The notes below the pieces were generated by a model, which searched no databases, was not told the origin of the DNA, and saw only the letters and a program-made list of their open reading frames with translations. A DNA stretch of 64,000 nucleotides from Patiria miniata (taxonomy: Eukaryota > Echinodermata > Asteroidea > Valvatida > Asterinidae), in contig NW_024037060.1 in NCBI RefSeq assembly GCF_015706575.1, forward strand, positions 3,476,515-3,540,514, written 5' to 3'. Positions 20,700 through 32,279 of the stretch are shown here, in pieces (position 1 is the first letter of the stretch; every line of letters begins with the position of its first letter). The translations under genes were made by a program, and so were the position numbers.

Positions 20700-21122
20700 A
20701 GGTTTCCGGTTCGTACTACTACTTCCGGATATCCGTGTGTAGTACGGGAAAGATTTCCAAATCGGCTAGAACGGTCACTCGATCACAGTAACCATGGTAA
20801 CCGTGGATCAAAATAGAGTGTGTTTACTATAGATTGAAGCGTGGCTATGTACATGTATATAGCCACGTTGACGGGTCTAGCTAGTGGCATACGTATATGG
20901 AATTCTTTCCCTAATGTTTTCCTTCAGTGACCTATTGGCCATCAGAAAGTGATATGGCCTAAAAAGTCAAATTTAGCAGGGAAAATATTGCAATACAATT
21001 TATATTTACTGAGAAAACACTTAGAAATTTTCAGACCAGTCTCGTACTGTGCACAGAGTGATAAGTGATGGCCATCTTTCCATTTTCAGACCAGTCTCAT
21101 TCATACATGTGGTCTTTTGCAG
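20700..21122 (+). promoter_or_regulatory. PPCS: Probable PPCS promoter and 5' UTR intron
   Basis: The coding exon is preceded by a good acceptor (GTCTTTTGCAG ending at 21122), so a non-coding first exon lies upstream. ACTTCCGG at 20721-20728 is an ETS-type site common in housekeeping promoters. The first exon and its donor are not located. Part of the region (20925-21080) resembles the internal sequence of the TIR element at 32280-32887. Confidence 0.35.
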
Positions 21123-21133
21123 GATTTGTGAAG

Positions 21134-21364
21134 ATGGCAACGGTCGACCAGCAACAGAACGCAGAGGCTGGTAAATCCATGGAGGACGGATACAACTCTG
21201 AGGGCTCAGACATCGACAAGCAGGACAAGAACGTGAAGAAGGATGAATGGGAGCTGTTTTTCGAGTCCCATGAGCCACCGACAGACTTTGCCAGCAAGAA
21301 GCTGCAGATGCATGAGTTTGCTGAGGGGCACATGAAGAACGGTACACGGGTCGTGCTTGTGACA
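21134..21364 (+). CDS. PPCS: PPCS coding exon 1
   Basis: This exon has 77 codons. A poorly conserved acidic and Lys-rich leader is followed by [14 protein letters not shown] and ends TRVVLVT at a GTAAGT donor, phase 0. The family match begins at RVVLVT. Confidence 0.9.
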
Positions 21365-24300
21365 GTAAGTTTTCAATACAAATGTATACTAAATATACTT
21401 TTTTTTCATCATAAAAAACCTCAGTAATGATAGGTATTGTCTCAGAAACATTTCCAATTTCATAAGAAAATTGTCTTTGGCCTCACTTGGGTATTTGGAA
21501 AAAATGTTGCAACCTGACGCCACTTTTTTTCTTCATATATCATCTCAATGAAGGTCAGTCATTGCAAAAATGATGGTAAGACATGAATCTGGGACTGAGA
21601 AACATTTCCAATATTTAGGAAATACTTAACTTAAAAAGTTTTCTTGACTGTCCATAGACTTTGTACACAAACGCTGAAGTGGTGTCAGGTTGCAACATTT
21701 TTTTTTAGTATTTTTCTGACTCCAGATCCACGATATGTGCACTTTGTTCTGAATAGTGAATTCTACATGTGTCCAAAAAAAAAAAAAAAAAAAAAGTTCA
21801 ACTTTGGCTCTTTACTGCACAAAAGTGATTTGCTGATATTTTTCAAAGCTAAAATTTGCATTATCAATGCACTCAGCCCCCTGCCCAGGAATACAAAATA
21901 CAAAATCCAGAAGGTTTTTTAAGCAAAAAAGTTTCTTTTTTAACAATCTTCAGTGGAATAGTTTCAGTGAAAGCATTTTGACTATTTTTGATAGCCTCAT
22001 TCTTATGTTGTTGCAGTCAGGTGGGACAGCAGTGCCCCTGGAGAACAAGATGGTGCGGTTCATCGATAATTTCAGCTCTGGAAAAAGAGGCGCAGCCTCT
22101 GCTGAATATCCTTAACTATTACAGAAAAAAAAATCACACCATGTTCTCATGCCAAGGCTTGTCTGTTAACCTCAGACTTAAATCTAGCCCAACAATCCCT
22201 ATCCAGTTGAAGTCCAACACCAGGGTTTGTTGGAATCTGTTGGAGTGAGTACTGCACTGGTACACTGATTATGATTTACATTGGTTCAGGCATACCACCA
22301 TAATCACTTGTATTATCAGAGTCCAACAGTTTGGGTGTAGAGTTTACCAAATGGTGTTGGAATTTACAGGAGTGAGGAAGGTTCCTAGTAAATCACTCAA
22401 GGAGTTAGGGTTAAAATAATGAACCTGAAAAATGACTAAGTGATACTTTTTTTTTTTTTAATTGGACAAAAAATTGCCGTTTCGGTGCTCGATCAACTGA
22501 GCTATCCAGCCCTATGTTGGCAGTTACCCATTTTGTCCATGTCTTTGTTCAAGGGGTGCTAGTCAGAAGCCATAAACAAAGACATTGAAAAAATGGGGAG
22601 CTGCCAACATACATGTTGGGCTGGATGGCTCAGTTGGTAGAGCACGGAGATCGCAATCCGGAGGTTGCAGGTTCAAACCTCACTTATAGTCAATTTCTGC
22701 ATTCAACTTTCAAAACATAGTTAAATTTACTATTGCTTTTGATATTTTTTCAAATTGGGTGATAAAAACAATGAGCCTCAACCTATAAGTCTCTCTCAAC
22801 TGTTGTCACTTTCTACAGAGTGTATCGACATTTGGGTGTCATTTGGGTGACGTGAACATTTCAAGCAACACATGTGCGTTTAGAACATTTTGGACACTGC
22901 CCGCAAACGCACCTGATGGCGTTGAACATGTAGTTGTACTTTTCCTAAAAAGATGGTGTCCTATGAGAGAGATCTATAGCTGAACCCGGCCCACTTGCAG
23001 GCCAGGCTGAAAACATGGCAGCTCAACCGTGAGCCTGCAGAATTCACTGTCCAACAAACTTTTGGAATTTCCAAACGAAGCCATCAACAGTGTGCTCCCT
23101 GTGAAATACCAAGGTCATTTCCAAGTATTTTCCTGTTGGAAGCAAAACCAGTATGAACAATGTATGATCACTCAACAATGTAAATTGCACAATGTTTTTT
23201 ATTTTTAGCCATCTGATTTCCTCGTTGTTCTCACATAAAAGCAATGTATGGGAAACCCCAGGATGTGAAACCCCAGGATGTGCAACTGCAGAACGCAGAA
23301 TATTTAGTTCATGTGGAATGAGTGCTCAACCCCCTCAATGTTGAACCCATATGTTTTTCATTAGTCCACGCCCTGTTAGTATGAGAGTAGTGTTTCAGCA
23401 CTTTTATGGGCATGCAACTACACGTAAGCACTGCACCATTGGTGCCTTTGCAATGTGTTGAATTTTGACAATTTCAGAAAAGTTCCTTGTAAAAATGTAA
23501 AAAATTTATCATTTCATGTGAACATGAACTTCATATATTAAAGTGTCCACTTTCAAAAATATAATTTTCTATATAGTGTGGGATAAAAGGAGAGTAATAA
23601 AGTAATCAAAATAGACTTGCCAGGGCACTTGGAATACATTTATTTTTCTTAAAGTTTTTGTACGCAGAATTATTATAAAGGTGTTAGGGCCATAGATCAA
23701 AATAAAGTCATAATTGTAATAAAAAATCAATTATAATATTAAAAATGATAAAATAAACTTAAATACTTTTTCAACGGTGAGGTCAGTCCTGCCTGCTGCC
23801 AACGAGAACACAGCAACCCACATATCTTGAACCAACCATATTTTGGAGATAAAAACTAACGATTTTCAAAGCGAAAATCGGCATCATGTGACCATTACAT
23901 GCAGTTTGAAAAAAATATGTTTTACAGTTTCTTCTGTAGATATGACATTATTGTAAATAGAGTGTAATTTAATTTATCTGTATATTGTTGGTCGCACAAA
24001 TCATGTACACTGTTTTTGTCAGTTCTTGAAGTGTGACTATCTTGTCTTACTTTGGTGATTATTTCAAAGCTTCATCATTCAATGTCAAATGAGAAAATTT
24101 CCTTAATGCCGTGAGTACACAGTTCCTTTCGGAAGGCTACGCCGTGATCTTCCTTCACCGACACAAGACGCTTTTACCATACGAACGCCACCTGGCCAAC
24201 ACAAGGTTGACGGATGTGTTGGATATACGGAACGATTCTGACGGCACGCAGCAAATAATCGGTGAGAATACGTTGATTCTAGGTAACACCAAACAGTTTG

Positions 24301-27300
24301 GTGCAAGAACTAAGGTCAACTGTGCAAATTTGGCGTGCGACAAGCATTGCACGTTTTTGTTTTAAAAATTGGAGGGAAAAAAAAGTTATAGCGTTCATAT
24401 TTACATGACAGTGTCTTCTGACTTAATTAACACCCTCCTTCTCTGGTAGTCTGAGTATCACCCGTTATCCATGGAGACAAATCTCCTGTATAACGTCTGA
24501 AATGTCTAGACATGCAGATATATGCAAGCTGCGCGCCAGCAAAATCGGAGTCGACTTTACTAAATCGTGACGTCATTTCATTCCCAAATCACGACTTCAT
24601 GTAAATGGTTTGATTGGTCAATTTGAATGCAGTGTTTTGTAATACAACAGCCGGGCGCATTATCGCGTAACATGATACAGAGCGTGTGACACAGTTTTTT
24701 TATGCCCCGCGGCGAAGCCGAAGGGGCATACTGTTTCCGCCTTGTCCTTCCGTGGGTGGGTGTGTGGGTGGGTGGGTGTGTGGGTGGGTGTGTGGGTGGG
24801 TGAGCTTGTCTTACATACGCAGTGTGGACTTCCGAACAAAAGACGTCCACATAATGTAGGTAGCACCGACGTTGTGTGGACTTGCCCACGTCCACACAGT
24901 GTTTCCCCATTTCTGGAAAACAGGTTTAGAGGCATTTTTGGGTTAGATTTATCTGTAGCAGAATGAAGAGAAACACTAAAGGGAATCATAGAAAAAAAAT
25001 TGGGTTGAAAGAGTTTTCACAGTTTGAGAAAAATGAGTTTTTTCACTGGTTTTTCTTAACTACACGAAAGCAATGGAAAGTCCACACTAGTCATGTGAAA
25101 CAAGTATGGGTGGGTGTGTGTGTGTGTCCGGACAAATCTTGTCAGCGCGATAACTTGAGAAATACTTAACATATGAACTTCAAATTTGGTTTGTGGATTG
25201 TTCTTGGTAATCCTAAGAAGCCTTTTGCATTTGGGGCCAAAAGGCCAAAGGTCAAGTTCACAGTGGCTAAAACAATAGAAATCTTGTCAGCGCGATAACT
25301 TGAGAAATACTTTACATGTGAACTTCAAATTTGGTTTGTGGATTGTTTTCGGCAATCCTAAGAAGCCTTTTGCATTTGGGGCCAAAAGGCCTAAGGTCAA
25401 GTTCACAGTGGCTAAAACAATAGAAATCTTGTCAGCGCGATAACTTGAGAAATACTTTACATGTGAACTTCAAATTTGGTTTGTGGATTGTTCTTGGCAA
25501 TCCTAAGAAGCCTATAGCATTTGGGGCCAAAAGGTCAAGGGTCAAGTTCACAGTGGCTAAAACAATAGAAATCTTGTCAGCGCGATAACTTGAGAAATAC
25601 TTAACATATGAACTTCAAATTTGGTTTGTGGATTGTTCTTGGTAATCCTAAGATGCCTATTGAATTTGGGGCCAAAAGGCCAAAGGTCAAGTTCACAGTG
25701 GCTAAAACAATAGAAATCTTGTCAGCGCGATAACTTGAGAAATACTTTACATGTGAACTTCAAATTTGGTTTGTGGATTGTTTTTGGCAATCCTAAGAAG
25801 CCTTTTGCATTTGGGGCCAAAAGGCCTAAGGTCAAGTTCACAGTGGCTAAAACAATAGAAATCTTGTCAGCGCGATAACTTGAGAAATACTTTACATGTG
25901 AACTTCAAATTTGGTTTGTGGATTGTTCTTGGCAATCCTAAGAAGCCTATTGCATTTGGGGCCAAAAGGTCAAGGGTCAAGTTCACAGTGGCTAAAACAA
26001 TAGAAATCTTGTCAGCGCGATAACTTGAGAAATACTTAACATATGAACTTCAAATTTGGTTTGTGGATTGTTCTTGGTAATCCTAAGATGCCTATTGAAT
26101 TTGGGGCCAAAAGGTCAAGGGTCAAGTTCACAGTGGCTAAAACAATAGAAATCATGTATTTATTCTGAGATTATAGGGATTAGGGATTAATTCATATAAA
26201 ACCTACAGAAGACACTAATGCTGTCAATGAATGTTCCATGTGACCAAGGTACATGTAAGTTGATGTTAGAAGAGTGGTGTTATGTCATGGGAACTGTCAC
26301 CGTTGCGGGGCATTTGTGTTTGTAAACACACCTGACTTGTTTTATCCATTGTCTGATGAGCAACGGGTGAATGGCCAAAGACCTGATATAGAAAGCGCCC
26401 GCTGATTGGTCAAAATCTAGAGGTCAAGAGGCGGTTGTCTTGCCTAATTAATCAGCGAATAGACTACCTCTCTGGCTGGCATGGGAAAAATGAGGAACCG
26501 CCAACATAGGGCTGGATAGCTCAGTTGGTAGAGCACTGGAACGACAATCTGGAGGTCGCAGGTTCGAAACCCCGCTCCAGTCAATTTCTTTGTTCAACTA
26601 TCAGAAATTAGGAAAAGAATTTTGTGTGCTTTAGGACCGCCTTGACTAGGCTTTCAATGTCATTTTTTCCCCATCTCATTCCCAGCCAATCAAGACAAAT
26701 TCCCCAAGCTTCTCTCCATCTTGAAGGGTTACAAGGAGGTCCAGGCTTCCAACAGTCTCCTCCTGATAGAGTTCATGATGCTGCAGGAGTATCTATATCT
26801 CCTCCAGGCTGCGGCTGAGGCTCTGTCCTTCGCTGGTACCCACGCCATGTTCTACCTAGCTGCCGCGGTGTCAGACTTCTACATTCCAAGCGAAGAAATG
26901 GTGAGTTCTTTTGTGAACAGAAACTCGGGCTCTGCACTGGTTGGTGCATGTAGTACTCTTCGCTACCCCGTTTCAGATTGAGTTGCTCCAAGTGTGTGAC
27001 TCAAGCTGACCCAAAGTAGAATTTAGATAAGCTGTAAGGCCCAAAAAAAAATAGTCAGTCTCTGGTCATGCGCTCGTCAATTTTGATCATAAGCGTCAAT
27101 TTTTTTAATTTTCAGCGGCTTGTTTTTTAAAACATTTTGGAGGGAAAGGTCAAGTCATAAAAGTTGCCTCGGATGTATGAAAAATGTGAGGGAAAGCATT
27201 TAAGGTACCTAGGCAAACAAGGAGGGAACCTACATGTAGGCAAAATGAGGGGCACCAAGCAGATGTTGAGGACACCAAGGCATGGGGAGAGCATCTAGGC

Positions 27301-28572
27301 AAATGAGGGGCACCAAGGAATGGGGAAGGGCACCAAGGCAGGTGATAGAGGGCACCTAGGCAAATGATGGAGGACACCAAGGTATACGAGGACAAATAAA
27401 ATCAGCCAACACTCCATTTTCCTGCACAACTTCCCCTCAACTAGGTCCAGTGTTTTATACTTCTGCGTGGAATCCGTTTTCTGATCTAGAAAATATTTCC
27501 CATCTCTGGCCACAGATTGAGCACAAAATCCAGTCGGCCGACGGCCCGCCCAACATCATCCTTCATGTCGTGCCCAAGATGCTTACCCCGTTGGTGCGGC
27601 ACTGGGCCCCCGAGGCCTTCGTGGTATCCTTCAAACTGGAGACAGACCGGTCGTTGCTCTTGGACAAGGCCAGGCAAGCCTTAGAAAAATACAACCACCA
27701 GGTAAGAATGGAGTGATCATCATTGGCTAGATTTGGCTACACTTATGTTGCGCAAGGCTTCGTTCCTAATTTTAAGTGACTATATCCGCTCCGTTCACAA
27801 GTACCCCCTCACCGGCAAACAAAGTACAGTTGGGGGTGACCAACCGAGGCCATCTTGCCTGACTTCAATTTTGCCGCAACGCGCGGCCGTACCACTGCGT
27901 GTACATAGTACAAATCCCCTGGTGTACGTGCGTCACACACAAGGAACGGTGCGCGTCAACCAGCTAAATGTCCTGCCCATGGGACGTCGTTGCTAGGTAA
28001 AAGGGCGCCCTCTTTCGTTGGCGCACAGAGCCCATAATGGCCTGTTAATGTATCGTTAACGTTGCTCAATCCAACAGGATCCAACTATTTTACTTATTTG
28101 TTGGGTCCTGTTGAATTGAGCAATAAACCCCTGGCATATATTCCTGTTGAATTATATTAGATTCAGCAGGCAACTGAAAAGATTCAGAATCGGATTCAGT
28201 GTGCACTTGCGGTGTGCTCTTCTCGGGGCTCTTGAAAGTGGTGAGCACGCCCTCTCTTGTTTCGTGTGCAGAGTCCGTAAATTGCAGGAGAGTTTGGGCA
28301 AATGATTTCAATGATTTTGCATGGAATCCTATTTATTGGTCTCAGTTTTTATTTAAACTCCGCTTTGTTTTTCTACATCCTTTATTTTATAATCTCAGGT
28401 GGTTATAGCTAACATTTTGGAGGAGCGGAATGAATGGGTCACCATGGTAACGCCAGAGGAATACCAGAAACTCTCCATCACGGATAGAAATGTGTCGTGC
28501 ATCGAGGAATTAATCATATCGGATCTGGTCACGAAACACACGGTATTCATTGTGAACAACTCCAGTGAGTGA
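21134..28572 (+). CDS. PPCS: Phosphopantothenate-cysteine ligase (PPCS), six coding exons, about 345 residues
   Basis: PPCS joins 4'-phosphopantothenate and cysteine using a nucleotide triphosphate, the second step of coenzyme A synthesis, in the cytosol. Exons are 21134-21364, 22017-22105, 24119-24261, 26686-26900, 27516-27701 and 28399-28572; phases agree throughout. Residues 71-107 hold [16 protein letters not shown] and [14 protein letters not shown], the nucleotide-binding start. Residues 209-226 hold [15 protein letters not shown]. Residues 228-289 carry [23 protein letters not shown] and VSFKLETD, with [10 protein letters not shown] after. All match human PPCS in order. An extra charged N-terminus makes it about 34 residues longer than the human protein. 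Intron 2 appears to be U12-type AT-AC. The start is the first ATG after the exon's acceptor and gives [10 protein letters not shown]. Confidence 0.95.
22017..22105 (+). CDS. PPCS: PPCS exon 2, nucleotide-binding loop
   Basis: The exon starts after TTGTTGCAG with [20 protein letters not shown] and ends in phase 2 (GCT GA) directly before ATATCCTT. No GT donor gives the right frame here. Confidence 0.9.
22106..24118 (+). other. PPCS: PPCS intron 2, predicted U12-type AT-AC intron (2013 bp)
   Basis: The 5' site is ATATCCTT at 22106-22113, an exact U12 AT-AC donor. The branch-site consensus TTCCTTAAT is at 24099-24107, and the intron ends in AC at 24117-24118, 12 bases after the likely branch A. 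Only this choice joins SAE to QFLSEGY in frame, as in human SAEAFLAAGY. The intron holds an inverted pair of tRNA-derived repeats. Confidence 0.85.
22455..22700. repeat. Head-to-head pair of tRNA-derived SINE-like repeats
   Basis: The right copy (from about 22600) reads GGCTGGATGGCTCAGTTGGT, an A-box, then GGTTCAAACC, a B-box. The left copy is on the minus strand with GAGCTATCCAGCCC. Both share the leader TGCCAACAT and a TGTCTTTGTT/AACAAAGACA arm. Neither folds as a clean tRNA. Confidence 0.7.
24119..24261 (+). CDS. PPCS: PPCS exon 3
   Basis: The first base completes Glu107, followed by [20 protein letters not shown] and YERHL, matching AGYGVLFLYR and PYAHRF in human PPCS. The exon ends G/GTGAGA in phase 1. 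Confidence 0.9.
24690..26325 (+). mobile_element. Helentron-associated-type element with internal tandem repeats
   Basis: The left end holds a hairpin ATGCCCC...GGGGCAT (24700-24730) and a TGGG/TGTG microsatellite. The core is the 145-bp array, and the right end has GCGGGGCATTTGTGTTTG. GCGGGGCAT is thus inverted at the two ends. This plan, arms plus microsatellite plus a core of about 150-bp repeats, is known for marine invertebrate repeats such as oyster pearl elements, linked to Helentrons. Assignment is by layout only. Confidence 0.45.
25136..26150 (+). repeat. Seven 145-bp tandem repeats in a three-unit higher-order pattern
   Basis: Units start with ATCTTGTCAGCGCGATAACT at 25136, 25281, 25426, 25571, 25716, 25861 and 26006, with exactly constant length. 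Units 1, 4 and 7 read ACTTAACATATG where the others read ACTTTACATGTG. Units 2 and 5 share AAAGGCCTAAGG, and units 3 and 6 share AAAGGTCAAGGG. The array therefore grew by 435-bp steps. It lies in PPCS intron 3 and has no long open frame. Confidence 0.95.
26495..26610 (+). repeat. tRNA-derived SINE-like repeat in PPCS intron 3
   Basis: The tRNA-like part is about 26511-26584, with A-box GCTCAGTTGGTAGAGCA and B-box GGTTCGAAACC. An anticodon-like loop ACGACAA would give GAC (Val). The shared leader GCCAACATAGGG also found at 22500-22620 shows it is a repeat and not a lone tRNA gene. A further B-box fragment (GGTCGCAGGTTCAAACC) lies at about 31273. Confidence 0.65.
26686..26900 (+). CDS. PPCS: PPCS exon 4
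   Basis: Acceptor TCATTCCCAG. The exon encodes [32 protein letters not shown] and [19 protein letters not shown], the most conserved stretch of PPCS. Donor ATG/GTGAGT, phase 0. Confidence 0.95.
27057..27405. mobile_element. ACCAAGG-minisatellite element, copy 1 (PPCS intron 4)
   Basis: It begins AGTCTCTGGTCA like the TIR of 49724-50057 and holds degenerate units such as GGGCACCAAGGCAAATGA. The right terminal repeat is missing. Confidence 0.55.
27516..27701 (+). CDS. PPCS: PPCS exon 5
   Basis: Acceptor GGCCACAG. The exon encodes [35 protein letters not shown] and [12 protein letters not shown]. Donor CAG/GTAAGA, phase 0. It is GC-rich compared with its introns. Confidence 0.95.
27789..28036 (-). 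repeat. Dispersed 250-bp repeat, copy 2 (PPCS intron 5)
   Basis: This is the reverse-complement counterpart of 3650-3903, with roughly nine in ten bases alike by eye. The shared CGTGCGTCACACACAAGGAA block is intact. Confidence 0.7.
28060..28124. repeat. Hairpin in PPCS intron 5
   Basis: GTTGCTCAATCCAACAGGAT on the left pairs with ATCCTGTTGAATTGAGCAA-like sequence on the right, around a short AT-rich loop. It is located about 275 bases before exon 6. Confidence 0.55.
28399..28572 (+). CDS. PPCS: PPCS exon 6, C-terminus
   Basis: Acceptor TATAATCTCAG. The exon encodes [20 protein letters not shown], then [14 protein letters not shown] and TGA. The start matches VVVANILESR in human PPCS. No clear AATAAA lies within about 1 kb downstream. 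Confidence 0.93.
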   Translation: MVIANILEERNEWVTMVTPEEYQKLSITDRNVSCIEELIISDLVTKHTVFIVNNSSE

Positions 28573-31500
28573 CAAAATGTCACCGAAGGTTTCCCCGTCG
28601 ATTGTAATGCAGGAACGGGTTAAAATATGAAGTGCCAAAATACATAAAGGCTATGAGTTGCGTTTCATATTAGAAGTACATTTACATGTACTTCTCTGGT
28701 GTTGGACAACTACGACAGTACTCAGCAGTGTTGTAGTACTCGTACTCGGTACTCATACTCGAGCACTACTCGAGTACTTTTTTTTTAGAGTACTCGTACT
28801 CATACTTGTACTCGAATGTCAAAGTACTCGTACTCGAAACGACGGTACTGGACCCAACTGAACAAAAAAGAATCAGCTTGGTCTCGTGTCATGTTGGGGC
28901 TGGGCTACTGATGCTTTTGACAACGTTTGGTTGAAGTCGGTCAAAATATACAGGAGCATTAGAAAATGTCAAAATTTGTTACTAACTAACAAATGGACTA
29001 ACTAACGTACGAACTAACGGGAAAACGTGATGATTTGTTGAGCTGCTACCTGCAGCTAAAAACAAATAAGTGACAAGGCTCATTTTGCCAGAACTGGTCA
29101 AAAAAAGAAGGTTTTTCCCCTGTTTCTTGTGACTCCTTTTGATCGTTTGGGTCAAAGTTTTGATGGTAGATATTGTTTATTCAGCACCTACTTTTCAGAA
29201 TTTATATTCATTTTAATGTCATTTGTATCTTGCTGTAGTTTTAAACATCTCTGAATTTATTAATGGCACCCCCTATCTCATACCAAGTTTTTGGCAAAAC
29301 TGAAGTTAAAGGTGGAGTGAACCATTTGCAGCTGTCAAAAAAGTGACCGACCAAAATACTGTTAAAAAGCATACTTGGTTTAAAGATAGTAGTGACACTA
29401 AACTCCCTGTGAAGTTATTCCAAGTGACATGCTGTCATTTTTAAGAACACAAAAGGTCATTTCCAAAGATGTGTCAAGTGAGACATCTTTGGAAATTTCC
29501 GTTAGCAATTGGTTTGTAGTTGGAATGATCTGTGATACTGTGAAAGGGTGCGCGCAAGTCGTTGACATGACGTGAGCGAGCGCCGCGGTTGCTATTATTC
29601 GTTGGTTCAGTGCGTGACATCGCGTAGCTGCAATCAGCTGAATGAGAACGTGTCCCGGATGTTGATTTTGGCCTTTTTTTCCGGGCGCAATTCAAAATAT
29701 GACTGCAACTTTTGAATCACATAGAGATCCTAGAATATTGTTTTCTTGGAGTATACAGTATTCACAGAGCTAAAACTTCACAATTAGTGCCTTCTTAAGA
29801 TCTAGAGCAATTTTGTTGTTTCCTACAAACGGTCCACTCTGCCTTTTTTTAACGTGCCAAGTATTCAGGGGTTCTCTGTGGAGCATCGTCTGTTGCTCTG
29901 TTGCACTTTGAGTTCTTTCATACCTGAAACAGTGTACGTGTATATCTTATTAAACTTAATTTAGTGCTGGTCCAAGAGATGTTGGCCTGTAGTCGTCTTT
30001 GTACCTGCATCACTGACACACTGACCAGCGTGGCCAAACATCAAATTTTGAATATCCCAAGATGTACTTCTGCAAAATTCCCAAGATTTCCCAAGATATC
30101 AGGTTGTGTATCAAAATAGCAGCTCATGCCCTGCATTTATGTGAATGGGGCTCGTAAAATGCTTTAGTTAACATTTTGCGCCTGTGCAATCCATATAGTG
30201 CGTTCACAGTACGCCACAAAATCCCAAGGCTCAGTGAAACGTTCCAAAAGCCTAACCTAACTCCCCAATATCTTCATAAGATGGAATTTTGCGTCAGGGT
30301 GATGTAAATCAAATTAGGTTTTGCCCTTTTGAGTGATTTTTTTCCAACTTTCACTACGGAGGTAACACACTGAGTATACAGTGTTTATAGGTCGGTGAAG
30401 GGCAAAACCTAATTTGATCCCAATATCTAGGTAAAAAATCTCAAGGAGTGTCACTTAATTAGACTTGCTTAAGTCTCACCTTGGCCAAAAAGTAACGCCA
30501 ATGCAGGGTGAACGTTTTAGCCGATTTTCAGCTAACTTTGACAGATTTTTTTGTTAAGATAACGAGTTTGACAGAAAATTTGACAGAATGATTTTTTTTG
30601 CAAAAATAGATATTTGACAGAAAAACATAACAAATTTGAAAAAAATGTGTTAAATGGTACATTTGTAAGATGGTAACGATAAATTGTCTAGAATTACACA
30701 GCAACGAAAAGACTTCAGAATCAATTGAATAGAATTGTGTGCACTCTGGGACCAGCTTTACTAGACTTGCCTTATTGTTACTCAAATACTTAAAAAAAAC
30801 AATTTTAGAGTAGTTCGCTTTCATTACTAATTTCTTATAATTAAAGAATTTTACAATTTTTATTAATTTGAGCTTTTTTTTTTAACATTGCCGGTGAAGC
30901 TCTATGTACATATTGTTAGTTTTTGGAGAACATGCAGTATTATATGCATGTTGGTATGCATATTTGGAATTTCTATTTTTACAGCTTAAAATAAAGCGCA
31001 AGTGCGTATGATATTCATTTATGAATTGGTATGGATTATTTCTGTGTTTTCTCTAAATTAAATTAAATTTTGAGGCACTGGGTTTTCTTTTGGAAAATGT
31101 TAATGTTCCAGTAAATAGTATGTTTATCAAAGTAGTGCACTGAGATCGTCTTTATTGACATTAATCGTGAGATGGTGTAACCTCACGATTAAGGTTGATG
31201 ATCCCGAGAACCAGTTAAGAATTTGAAGTCTTCTACGTTCTGACAAAAATGAACGGTAATCCCAGCTGGGTTATCTGGTGGTCGCAGGTTCAAACCTAGT
31301 CCGAAAATTTGGGACTCTCAATACTGTGTATGAGAGTCCCAAAACTTAAGGTATTGAAAACATGCAAAACAAGAAAATAGACTGGCACCTAAAACAACCA
31401 GTCCAACACAACTTCAGTACTGCATCAATCAACCATGCCAAAAGAATTTAAGAAACATGTGGCATGAAGCGGGCACTAGTCTCCATTTACTACACATTTC

Positions 31501-32279
31501 TCCATAGTCAAGCCACCAGACTATTGACACTGAATGAAGAGGGCAGTCTTTTCAAATAGTTGGACCATGGTTGGACATGTACCAGTCTAGTATTTAGCCC
31601 CATTTTGAAATCACTCGACTTCCCTCTCATGTGTAAAATATTGAAGAAATGTCTCCTTTAAAAATTGAATTTGGTCTGCAAACTTGGTTGGTGAAATACT
31701 GAGGACATTTTCTTTGCCCCAGTGGAATTTTTGGAGAAATTTGCTGGCTAAACTGTGAGTAAAGTGGGCCTGATTTAGTTTTGCACGTTTCAGAGCACTC
31801 CAGAGCCCTGTCTGGTTCAATCCCTGCTTCAAACAATTTCTTTAATGCACTTGTCAGTTTCCCTTTGTGGAGGCTAAAAAAAGGAAGAAAGAAGAAGTTA
31901 AATGAAAAAAAGTAATGGAAAAAAGTATATTTATACAAAACAGACATTTCCAAATACTTTAATCAATTCTACTATTAAAAAACCACCGAAACAGTCAAAC
32001 TAATCATAGAGGTAGAATCTAAAGCTCCATCTAATCAACTTTGGTTTGAACTTGAAAACCAGACGTACGGGACTTGAAACACGAGAGGGCGCTGTTTCCG
32101 ATCAGCTGGTGATATGATCATGATGCATGCTGCGTAGTGCGTACGTGCGTGTATATGGATGAACACTTGATGTTGTGTCCTAAACTTGTTAAACTTCGGA
32201 ACAGTTCTAATCTAAGGTTTGTAAAATTGTCTGGTTTATTTATTCTGCTGTGCATTTCCCCTTTATTTGCTCAAGAAAC
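28573..32279. other. Gene-free stretch after PPCS
   Basis: No exon was recognised. It holds a degenerate TACTCG repeat at 28735-28850, a 21-bp perfect inverted repeat (30308-30328 with 30398-30418, ATCAAATTAGGTTTTGCCC) and a B-box fragment near 31273. A hairpin at about 31310-31340 and the repeat at 31625-31850 complete it. Confidence 0.5.
31625..31850 (-). repeat. Dispersed repeat shared with 11840-12035
   Basis: On the minus strand it can be read as two overlapping open frames, one ending FLKETFLQYFTHEREVE. The plus-strand relative at 11840-12035 reads LLKKFFLQHSAPESE in the matching place. This may be a remnant of a coding element; no family was recognised. Confidence 0.4.

Larger units (their letters stand above)
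15793..20720. other. Gene-free spacer between the CHST15-like gene and PPCS
   Basis: No exon was recognised on either strand. The block is dominated by transposon copies listed separately. Between 16880 and 18090 I see unique AT-rich sequence without a supported feature. Confidence 0.6.

Noticed and set aside
25136..26150. CRISPR-like array
   Set aside because: Units are long and contiguous without unique spacers, in an animal gene intron.
26511..26584. Functional tRNA-Val gene
   Set aside because: A fair cloverleaf can be drawn, but the leader is shared with other copies in the window, marking it as a SINE-like repeat.
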